A DNA stretch of 23,125 nucleotides from NCBI GenBank assembly GCA_965368115.1, contig CBDULQ010000025.1, positions 1-23,125 on the forward strand, read 5' to 3'. The notes under the pieces were generated by a model. It saw nothing but the letters and a program-made list of their open reading frames with translations. It was not told the origin of the DNA and made no database searches. Source of the stretch: CBDULQ01 sp965368115. GTDB taxonomy: Bacteria; Pseudomonadota; Gammaproteobacteria; SZUA-229. Numbering within the stretch: the first letter of the stretch is position 1; each line of letters begins with the position of its first letter. Position numbers and translations under genes: made by a program. Of this stretch, positions 1 through 6,641 are shown one piece after another.

Positions 1-390
1 GATAATACTGGGATTAACGTCACGTGCGATACGATTCAGGGCGATGTGGCTACTGCTCGGCTGAATGAACTCCACTCGACTGTCGGCCGAAATATTGAAA
101 CTGTCCCACCAGAGAATCGAGTTGTCGCCATTGGGATTGTCCGTCACCGTATCGATCGTCATGTTGCGACCTGAAGCGTCGATACTACTGGATGCATTAC
201 GCCATGCCTGGCGCAGGGTCTGGCTGGCGACCGGCAGGGTGCCAGGGGACAGTTCGGCTGCGCGCACCGGATTCAGCCCGGAAACGACCACCAGTGAACT
301 CACTGAAATCAGTTTCAGTCCCTGATAGATGCCCAGCCACAGGCGCTTTCGCCTGATCAATCGAGCGGCTGAATCGCTGATGCAGATCAT
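1..390 (-). CDS. TpsA-type exoprotein, filamentous haemagglutinin N-terminal (TPS) domain, partial
   Basis: This is the 5' end of a gene that runs off the left edge; 130 codons are visible with no stop. The start at 390 follows an AAAGG ribosome-binding site about nine bases upstream. Residues 1-44 look like an extended signal peptide: a basic stretch (RLIRRKR) precedes a hydrophobic segment, with likely cleavage after VRA. After it comes a typical TPS domain start, with NPNG (86-89), WWDSFNI (94-100), VEFIQP (106-111), ALNRI (117-121) and NPS (126-128). Proteins of this family are exported by Sec and then carried across the outer membrane by a dedicated TpsB pore to become large adhesins, haemolysins or contact-dependent toxins. 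The TpsB gene lies 133 bases upstream on the same strand, so the two very likely form one secretion pair. The passenger domain is outside the window, so its actual activity cannot be inferred. Confidence 0.88.
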   Translation of the reverse strand, partial: MICISDSAARLIRRKRLWLGIYQGLKLISVSSLVVVSGLNPVRAAELSPGTLPVASQTLRQAWRNASSSIDASGRNMTIDTVTDNPNGDNSILWWDSFNISADSRVEFIQPSSSHIALNRIARDVNPSII

Positions 391-523
391 GCAGTTAAAC
401 CTTTGTTCAATTATGTGGCGCCGGCAGACAAACCGAGAGTCCGTATGCACAGCCAATGGGCGCAAATTCTGCCATTGCTATGTGACAGGGAATTAACATT
501 TATGTAACAACGGACGAGTGCAA

Positions 524-2155
524 CTAAAAGCGATAATTGACACGAAAGTGCAGCTTGCTGTCATCATCGAAGTCATCACTGTCAAGATCTTTTAACGGCG
601 CCGCCCAGAACAGGGCCAGATCCAGTGATTTGTAGGCACTCGCAGTCAGACCGATACCGGCGCCAAGCAGGTCGGTATATGAAATCACTTCGCCATCGGC
701 ATTGGGTAACGCTTCAAGCGTGCGCAACCGCGCGAAGTCGATGAAACAGGACAGGTCCAGCTCGTTGAGCTTTTTCCAGTCCGCCAGCGGTAGCAAATTG
801 TAGTGCGCCTCCAGATTGCCAAGCACGGCATTGTCACCTAGCGCCGAGGATTCCAGATAACCACGCACCGTATCCACACCACCGGCACTGAACTGCTCAT
901 TACTGATCAACGGATTTTCGGTGTACTGGCCTTTCAAAGAAGCATACAGCTGCACATTCTCACTAACCGACCAGTTACGACTAATGCTGGCCCGCGTAAT
1001 AAAGAAATTACCTTCCGCCAGTGCACGCTTGTAATCGAATTCATCCTGGAATTCTGTCACCATATCGTCATTGCCCAGACTGCGAAATGCAAACACCGCA
1101 CCGATACTGAAGCGTGTCAGATCAAGATTATGTTTTAATGTACCGTTGTAAGTGACAGTGAACGTGGTGTAATCGATGGGCACGTTCTGGCGACTGGTAT
1201 CATCCGGATTGGAAATCTCCGACTGCTCGCCAAAATCCTTGTAATCAAAGCCGGTCACCAATGTGGAGAAATAATCATCGTTGACTCGGCTGGAGAATAT
1301 GCCACGCATACCCAGTACCTGGCCATTACCGAGTACCAGCAGATCATCACCCTGGTCTGTCACGGTCGCGGTCTCACTCTTCGAATCGACGGCAAACATT
1401 GCCAGCCGCGATGACTCACCCAGCAGCAGTACATAAGTTAGATTCAGGACATCCACTTCACCCGGTTCCTGTGGCGCCATCTGATAGTTAAGACTGACAC
1501 TGTGATGTGCCTGCCAGAGATTGTCATAACCGGCGGACAGCATCAGCCGGGTTTTACTGGTCGTGGCCGTGTATCGATTATTGACCTCTACAGATCCGTA
1601 AAGAGGCAGCTGATCCTGCACCTTGAGCTCCAGCTCCATGGTGCCTGGTTTACGACCGGGCCTGATCACTGGCGTCAGGTTGCGATAGGCATTCAACTTG
1701 TTCGCTGCATCCAGTTCGGCACGTACGCTTTGCATATTGAGCGGCTTGCCTTCTTCGATAGAAGGCATTTCCTCACGTAACACGCGTCTCGAAAAATACC
1801 GATTACCACTGATCTTGAAACGACCGACCGTCCCCTCGACAACCTGCAGGCGCACCACTCCACCGATCACGTTCTGCTCCGGGATGGCAACAACTACGAT
1901 CGGATACCCTTTATGTTTATACAGTGCCTGCAAGGCTGCTCGTGCCTGCTCGATGTCATCAAGCGATTTGGCAGGCCCCAGGAACGGATAGAGAGCAGAC
2001 TGCACCTGTGCCGGCTGCAATAGACTGTTACCTTCCACTTGATATTCCCAGATATCGAAATATCGAACCGGGTCCGCAGCAAAAGCAGAACTACAGGGAA
2101 ATACCACCAGCGCGAACCAACACGCCAGCAACAGATAGTGGCTGAATAATTTCAT
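524..2155 (-). CDS. TpsB outer-membrane transporter (ShlB/FhaC/HecB family)
   Basis: This encodes a 543-residue two-partner secretion pore, expected to fold as a 16-strand outer-membrane barrel that exports the TpsA encoded just downstream. The signal peptide covers residues 1-26 (cleavage near AFA/AD). Two POTRA-type domains follow, about 33-108 and 110-180; the second opens with GRFKISGNRYFS. The rest is beta-barrel, rich in alternating aromatic and polar residues and ending in the terminal phenylalanine (RVNYRF) recognised by the Bam machinery. The family signature VRGY is at 430-433, in the loop that folds back into the pore. The second barrel signature, usually F-x-D-x-G, reads FIDFA at 471-475, so the glycine is replaced. 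Length is normal for the family (about 540-580). Its pairing with the downstream TpsA supports the assignment; the substrate beyond that TpsA is unknown. Confidence 0.92.
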   Translation of the reverse strand: MKLFSHYLLLACWFALVVFPCSSAFAADPVRYFDIWEYQVEGNSLLQPAQVQSALYPFLGPAKSLDDIEQARAALQALYKHKGYPIVVVAIPEQNVIGGVVRLQVVEGTVGRFKISGNRYFSRRVLREEMPSIEEGKPLNMQSVRAELDAANKLNAYRNLTPVIRPGRKPGTMELELKVQDQLPLYGSVEVNNRYTATTSKTRLMLSAGYDNLWQAHHSVSLNYQMAPQEPGEVDVLNLTYVLLLGESSRLAMFAVDSKSETATVTDQGDDLLVLGNGQVLGMRGIFSSRVNDDYFSTLVTGFDYKDFGEQSEISNPDDTSRQNVPIDYTTFTVTYNGTLKHNLDLTRFSIGAVFAFRSLGNDDMVTEFQDEFDYKRALAEGNFFITRASISRNWSVSENVQLYASLKGQYTENPLISNEQFSAGGVDTVRGYLESSALGDNAVLGNLEAHYNLLPLADWKKLNELDLSCFIDFARLRTLEALPNADGEVISYTDLLGAGIGLTASAYKSLDLALFWAAPLKDLDSDDFDDDSKLHFRVNYRF

Positions 2156-2270
2156 TTACCGAAGCTGTATGGATTGCTTACAGGAACACACGAAAGCGAG
2201 GACTGTAACAGTGATTTCTTTCATTTATGTTAAGAGCAGATGAATGACTACACGAACAACTAGATCGCAT

Positions 2271-2301
2271 AAGAAAACAGCCGGCCACTGATGGCCGGCT
2301 G
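2271..2301 (-). terminator. Rho-independent terminator after the binding-protein-like gene
   Basis: A perfect 10-bp stem (CAGCCGGCCA with TGGCCGGCTG, 2278-2287 and 2292-2301) closes a 4-base loop. Read on the minus strand it is followed by TTTTCTT (2277-2271). It sits about 29 bases past the stop of the gene ending at 2330, so it should separate that gene from tpsB. Confidence 0.85.
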
Positions 2302-2329
2302 ATCTATGACATTGCGTCATATGTGGGTA

Positions 2330-3814
2330 TTACTGAGCGATACCAGCACCGGTAACAGTTGTCGGAATACGACAGTTGTCCAGAGTACCCGCATCGTAAT
2401 GGCTCAGAGTAGTGACCGGATTCGCTACTGAGAACGGGAATGTGGCAGCATGACCGTTAGCGGAAAGCGCCATGTAGCCGCCTTGACCCCATTCATGAAC
2501 AAAAGAAGTGTTCAGAGTGGCAACGATGGCAGGCTGAGAAGCGTTAGTAGCGATCGTTTCAATAACCGCCAGCTTGTCGCCAGTCGGACCATTGAAGGCC
2601 GGAATGCGCCACTGGAATGTGTTCTCAACAGCATCCATGTAGTGACCGGTCGCAGCATTTTTCAGAGTCGGTGCATAACCGTCGATCTTAACGAAACGGT
2701 AGTCGTCGCCCAGATCGGCATTCTTTTCAGTAGACTGGATACCGATAGCCCACAGGTTAGACGCTTCGAAGTTGTTCAGACAGGTGCTCATATCACCGGA
2801 ACCTGAGTTTTCAACCACTTCGGAAGAACCGAAGAATGAAGGACGAGCTGACAGCGGAGGGACCGCACCCGGAGTACAGGGGTAATTAATGAACTTAGCA
2901 CCCATCTGAGCCTGGGTACCTGAACCGTTAACACGACGGCAAACGCGAACGATAGTGTTAGCCGGAGTACCAAAAGTACTCAGCGGCGTACCGGCACTGT
3001 TAGTCACTTCTGACCAGTTGTTGATCTTACCCTGCATTACGGAAGCAACCAGTTGTTTGGAGATATTCGGCATACACGCTTCAGTTTCACGAGTAGCACC
3101 TGGAATGGAAGCACCAGTGTCACAACCGGCAGGCAGTGAGCCGTCGGCTACCTGGGATTCCTGCAGCGCGTTACGCAGACCGGTAGATACCGGAATACCG
3201 AATACAAGAGAAGCCGCACCGCGCACTACCATCTTGTTGCTAACTTCAGTAGCGTCTACCGGATCGTTACCAGCAGGCGTGTTATCACCTACGAACATTT
3301 CAGGATTAACGTCCGATACACCGGCATCAGAAACAACGATAACTTCATCGTTGGAATCAGCGATGGTACAGTGGTATTCACCGGAAATTTCATCACCAGA
3401 AACCGGATCACAGTTATTGCCGGTAATACTCATAGCTTCGATAGCTACTTCATCAATAACCGGGTTAACACCCTGTGCAGAACCACCAGCAGAGCGCTTG
3501 TGGAACAGGACCGGAACATTACCAGACAGACCAGGTACCTGAGTTGCGTCAACTGTGCAGAAGTACGCAGTGTGGGCTTTACCCGGGCTGGCCGGATTGA
3601 TGATGTCTTTATAAACATGCAGGTCGTCAGCAACGTTGTTATTGTCAGCATCAACACACAGCTGGCTGAACAGAGCAGCGATACCCTTGTCCTGGGCGCT
3701 GGCGCCAGACATGAAGATTTCGACTGTTGAAGGACCTACGTCAGACGGAGTCAAAGCGTAGGCAGAGCTGCTTACCAGAGCAGCAGAAACCGCGAATGCA
3801 ACTTTCTTGAACAT
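2330..3814 (-). CDS. exported cysteine-rich protein resembling periplasmic phosphate-binding (PstS-like) proteins
   Basis: This encodes a 494-residue protein with a clear signal peptide (MFKKVAFAVSAALVSSSAYA). I chose the ATG at 3814 rather than an upstream in-frame start because the signal peptide begins there and GGGA lies just upstream. Several segments recall type-II periplasmic binding proteins of the PstS group: FMSGASA near 35-41, KRSAGGSAQGV near 106, GKINNWSEV in the middle, and RRVNGSGTQAQ, which matches the phosphate-loop style R-x-x-x-SGT. No permease or ATPase genes are nearby, so a transport role is not supported. It has about ten cysteines, an even number, suggesting disulfide bonds, and an acidic DADNNNVADD segment near 55-64 that could bind calcium. 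It follows the VPLPA-CTERM gene by 89 bases and ends at a strong terminator. The ligand is unknown. Alternatives are a matrix-associated or alkaline-phosphatase-related binding protein. Confidence 0.7.
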   Translation of the reverse strand: MFKKVAFAVSAALVSSSAYALTPSDVGPSTVEIFMSGASAQDKGIAALFSQLCVDADNNNVADDLHVYKDIINPASPGKAHTAYFCTVDATQVPGLSGNVPVLFHKRSAGGSAQGVNPVIDEVAIEAMSITGNNCDPVSGDEISGEYHCTIADSNDEVIVVSDAGVSDVNPEMFVGDNTPAGNDPVDATEVSNKMVVRGAASLVFGIPVSTGLRNALQESQVADGSLPAGCDTGASIPGATRETEACMPNISKQLVASVMQGKINNWSEVTNSAGTPLSTFGTPANTIVRVCRRVNGSGTQAQMGAKFINYPCTPGAVPPLSARPSFFGSSEVVENSGSGDMSTCLNNFEASNLWAIGIQSTEKNADLGDDYRFVKIDGYAPTLKNAATGHYMDAVENTFQWRIPAFNGPTGDKLAVIETIATNASQPAIVATLNTSFVHEWGQGGYMALSANGHAATFPFSVANPVTTLSHYDAGTLDNCRIPTTVTGAGIAQ

Positions 3815-3903
3815 GATTGTTTTCCCATTTAATTCGTTAAAAATCAGATTTATAGCCGGGACCCCGAAATACGAGACCCCCACACAACTCAAGCTAAAGA
3901 GCC

Positions 3904-4638
3904 TTAGGCTTTACGACGGCGAGCGATACTGATCAGACCGACCAGACCAGAACCGAACAGCCATACTGCAGCAGGTACCGGAACTGCAGAATAGCTCAGT
4001 ACACCCGCATCACTCAGAGACCACTGACCGGCATACTGGGTGACCTGAGTTTCAGTCAGACCAGTCGGAAGGATGAAATAGAAATCCAGCAGGTCGCCGA
4101 TAGTGGCAGACATATTCACACCGAAAACAGTGTCACCCCAGGTAGTAGTACCTGTACCTGAATAAAAGCCCTGGTCACCACGATTAACAATGGCATAGTC
4201 GCCACCGGCGGCCGCTGTATCCAGCAGGTTGGCCTGGATGTCGATATACTGATTGAAACTTTGCACATTGCCCAGAGTGAGGACGGAGTTCGGAACGGAT
4301 GACGCAGTCACATAGTTACCGTAGGTCGGTCCAAAGTTATTGTTGTCGTTATTACCACCAGCAACAGTAAAACGCAGGTCAGTTTCACCGGCAAACTGAC
4401 TGTACAGACCGCCAGACAGAGCCACCAGATCCCACGAATAAGCAGTATTACCATCGAAAGAGCTGGCCAACATATTCAGATTCAGATGGAAAGACTGGTC
4501 TTCCGCGGCTACTGCACCGGGATTGATGATGGAAACAAACAGGTCGCCACCATTTGTGCTATCGGTAGTAGTGATTGCCGCGTTAGCAGTGCCCGTTGCA
4601 GCCAGCGCAACAACGGCTACGAGAGTTTTTAATTTCAT
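3904..4638 (-). CDS. VPLPA/PEP-CTERM-type sorting-signal protein
   Basis: This encodes a 244-residue secreted protein of unknown function. Residues 1-20 are a Sec signal peptide (MKLKTLVAVVALAATGTANA). The middle is low in cysteine and rich in Gly, Asn, Ser and Thr, as in extracellular matrix-type proteins. The C-terminus has the three-part sorting signal: VPVPAAVWLFG, a hydrophobic helix, and a basic end (ARRRKA). Proteins of this class are processed by an exosortase (VPLPA forms are assigned to exosortase D families) and usually end up at the cell surface or in exopolysaccharide. No exosortase gene lies in the window. The start is supported by GAGGA about seven bases upstream of ATG. It probably shares a transcript with the binding-protein-like gene downstream. 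The second protein of this type lies at 6045. Confidence 0.85.
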   Translation of the reverse strand: MKLKTLVAVVALAATGTANAAITTTDSTNGGDLFVSIINPGAVAAEDQSFHLNLNMLASSFDGNTAYSWDLVALSGGLYSQFAGETDLRFTVAGGNNDNNNFGPTYGNYVTASSVPNSVLTLGNVQSFNQYIDIQANLLDTAAAGGDYAIVNRGDQGFYSGTGTTTWGDTVFGVNMSATIGDLLDFYFILPTGLTETQVTQYAGQWSLSDAGVLSYSAVPVPAAVWLFGSGLVGLISIARRRKA

Positions 4639-4967
4639 TTCAAATCCTCAGAATTTTTTGGTTGATTTTTGCATGAACAAACGACAGACCCTCATGGTCA
4701 TAACCGTTGTCCAGACACGTGCGCTTCCGTGCGCAGCCTTGTTGTTGTTCAAACCAACGATCCCTGATACTTCTACATCAGATGCCTTTGCAGGCGCCAA
4801 AGATTCTGGGGAAACTTGATTGCAGATATGTGATGTGTCAATTAATTCTGTTTTAATCTTTTTTTAACAACCGCTTACAGATAGACGGCATTTACATTAC
4901 AATTTCGGATAACGAGGTTCGGTTTAGTAATATTTTATTAACATCTCCATAACAAACTGATCAATTA
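4639..4967. promoter_or_regulatory. 329-base divergent intergenic region between the VPLPA-CTERM gene and the SDR gene
   Basis: No gene was found here. The half nearest the minus-strand gene (4683-4804) contains several short inverted repeats that would fold in its 5' leader: GACC/GGTC inside GACA/TGTC (4683-4711), TGCGC/GCGCA (4720-4735), CTGAT/ATCAG (4766-4783) and CTTTG/CAAAG (4788-4804). The other half is strongly A/T rich and probably holds both promoters. On the minus strand a TTGACA (4841-4836) is present but has no good -10 at normal spacing, so I do not assign an exact promoter. The SDR start codon has no clear Shine-Dalgarno sequence. Confidence 0.45.
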
Positions 4968-5810
4968 ATGAACAAATCCATACTTATTACCGGCTGCTCA
5001 TCGGGTATTGGTCGACATGTTGCCACCGGTTTGCAACAGCGAGGTTACCGGGTATTTGCCACTGCCCGCAAAGATGAAGATGTCATCATGCTGAATGAGG
5101 CCGGCCTGACCGCTCTTCAGCTCAATCTCACCGATCCCATGTCGATTAGCAACTGCGTTAAAAAAGTATTAAATGAAACCGGTGGCACCCTGGATGCATT
5201 ATTCAACAACGGCGCTTATGGGCTGCCCGGTGCGGTAGAGGACCTGACTCGTGACGCTCTACGTGATCAGTTCGAAACCAACGTCTTCGGATGGATTGAG
5301 CTGACCAATCGGGTATTACCCGTCATGCGCCGACAGGGGCATGGCCGCATCATTCAGAATAGTTCGGTACTGGGCTTTGCTGCCATGCCCTATCGTGGCG
5401 CATACAATGCAAGCAAATTCGCCATCGAGGGCTTTAGCGATACCTTAAGACAGGAATTGCACGGCACTGGTATTGAGATCAGCATCATCGAACCAGGCCC
5501 GATTCTAAGCCGCTTTCGTGCCAATGCGCTGGATGCCTTCTATAAATATATCGATATGGAAAACAGCGCTCATAAAGAACAATATGAAAACATGCTGGCC
5601 AGACTTAATAAGGAAGGCAAGGCGGCGCCCTTCACCCTGGGCCCGGAGGCCGTACTCGCCAAGGTCATTCACGCCCTGGAATCCTCGCGACCGAAAATCC
5701 GCTACTATGTCACCTTTCCCACCTGGCTATTCGCCGGCTTAAGACACCTGCTGAGTTATCGACAGATGGATAAAGTCTTACGTGCGGCCGGCGGTGGCGG
5801 CAAACGTTAA
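4968..5810 (+). CDS. SDR-family NAD(P)-dependent oxidoreductase (YbbO-like)
   Basis: This encodes a 280-residue classical short-chain dehydrogenase/reductase, a cytoplasmic Rossmann-fold enzyme. The cofactor motif TGCSSGIG is at 8-15. ATARK at 31-35, with basic residues after the second strand, suggests NADP(H). The structural NNAG motif reads NNGA (80-83). The catalytic set is present: Asn131/Ser133 region, Tyr146 and Lys150 (YNASK), followed by IEPGP (174-178). The overall pattern resembles E. coli YbbO, a broad-range aldehyde/ketone reductase, but substrate cannot be told from sequence. It is a single gene between two surface-protein genes, with 234 bases before the next coding start and no obvious terminator. 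The ATG is chosen because the Rossmann fold starts immediately after it; ribosome-binding site is weak. Confidence 0.9.
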   Translation: MNKSILITGCSSGIGRHVATGLQQRGYRVFATARKDEDVIMLNEAGLTALQLNLTDPMSISNCVKKVLNETGGTLDALFNNGAYGLPGAVEDLTRDALRDQFETNVFGWIELTNRVLPVMRRQGHGRIIQNSSVLGFAAMPYRGAYNASKFAIEGFSDTLRQELHGTGIEISIIEPGPILSRFRANALDAFYKYIDMENSAHKEQYENMLARLNKEGKAAPFTLGPEAVLAKVIHALESSRPKIRYYVTFPTWLFAGLRHLLSYRQMDKVLRAAGGGGKR

Positions 5811-6044
5811 AACACTCAGATTAATATTTCTCATTTCAGCCAGCTCTTTATCCCTATTTATATTGCGTAAATTCACATTTCTATCGCATAAATTTCATAT
5901 TCTTTCTGCAGAATCTGCATTCAGTGGTGACAGCCTGAGTGTTCTGATTGCAGGGAACCGAACAATCTGCACAGAAAACCTCGCAGCAATGGGCAATCAG
6001 GAATCACTCAATTGAAAAGATGGAAATGTATAGAGGCCTTAACA
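5811..6044 (+). promoter_or_regulatory. intergenic region upstream of the second VPLPA-CTERM gene
   Basis: The region is A/T rich and carries no gene that I can support. A weak sigma-70-like pair is TTGCGT (5863-5868) and CATAAA (5887-5892) with an 18-base spacer. A small dyad, TGCAGA-A-TCTGCA (5907-5919), lies about 15 bases past that -10 and could be an operator. Just before the gene, AGAGG sits eight bases upstream of the ATG at 6045 and fixes that start. Confidence 0.3.
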
Positions 6045-6587
6045 ATGAAAAGTGTTTACAAGTGTGCACTGGGCTTGCTGCTGTTGGGATCAGCTTCAGC
6101 CAATGCATCAACAATTCTATCACCAACGGATGGCGACGTTAATTTTCTGGATTTTGACGACTCCACCATCAGTTGGTCCTATCAAGTCTATATGTTCGAC
6201 GACAGCGCCGCAGTCCCCACCGTTGACCTGAGCACCATGGATTCCCTTGTCATTCCCATTCCTTCCATCGTCGGCATTGCCGGTCCGATTGGCAGTGGTG
6301 ATTACCTGGCCACCAATGAGTTAGCCCAAACACTGAGCCTGGGCGGTTCTGACAATTTCATAGTTGCAGTCCTGAACCTGGACACCAATGAATGGGTAAG
6401 AGACACCGGCATTGTCAGTCTGGGCGCCAATGCTGCACGTATCATGTTTGAATACAACGATGGCGAAAACAGCTCTTTGCTCGGTGTCGACATTCAGACT
6501 TCCGCTGTACCTTTGCCAGGCGCGGCATGGTTGTTCGGTGCAGGTCTGATTGGTCTGGCAGGCATTGTACGAAGAAGAAAAGCCTGA
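6045..6587 (+). CDS. VPLPA/PEP-CTERM-type sorting-signal protein
   Basis: This encodes a 180-residue secreted protein. I preferred the ATG at 6045 over an upstream in-frame TTG (6012) because AGAGG lies eight bases before it and the signal peptide (MKSVYKCALGLLLLGSASANA) starts there. The mature part is acidic, has no cysteine and matches no enzyme that I recognise. The C-terminus is a full sorting signal: VPLPGAAWLFG, hydrophobic helix, then VRRRKA. An exosortase (encoded elsewhere) would be expected to process it. Its only resemblance to the protein at 3904-4638 is the signal and tail; the middles look unrelated. The gene is a single unit ending at a strong terminator. A surface or matrix role is inference from the sorting tail. 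Confidence 0.82.
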   Translation: MKSVYKCALGLLLLGSASANASTILSPTDGDVNFLDFDDSTISWSYQVYMFDDSAAVPTVDLSTMDSLVIPIPSIVGIAGPIGSGDYLATNELAQTLSLGGSDNFIVAVLNLDTNEWVRDTGIVSLGANAARIMFEYNDGENSSLLGVDIQTSAVPLPGAAWLFGAGLIGLAGIVRRRKA

Positions 6588-6603
6588 TCACCAGATAGAA
6601 GCC

Positions 6604-6641
6604 AAATAAAAAAGCCAGACTCCGGTCTGGCTTTTTTATTT
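6604..6641. terminator. bidirectional Rho-independent terminator
   Basis: A perfect 17-bp inverted repeat (AAATAAAAAAGCCAGAC at 6604-6620 and its complement at 6625-6641) encloses TCCG. It gives a GC stem flanked by A and T runs on both strands, so it can stop transcription from the VPLPA gene on the left and the GGDEF-EAL gene on the right. The stop codon of the latter (6638-6636) lies inside the stem. Confidence 0.93.

Noticed and set aside
65..325. 86-codon open frame on the plus strand at the left edge
   Set aside because: It lies opposite the TpsA start, which has a signal peptide and TPS motifs; the plus-strand translation resembles nothing.
2955..3542. 195-codon plus-strand open frame
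   Set aside because: It is antisense to the signal-peptide-bearing binding-protein-like gene and has no recognisable domain or ribosome-binding site.
4639..4967. Possible cyclic-di-GMP riboswitch or sigma-54 promoter upstream of the VPLPA-CTERM gene
   Set aside because: I did not find the riboswitch core or a TGGCAC-N5-TTGC element on either strand; TTTGGCGCCTGCAAAGG only superficially resembles one.
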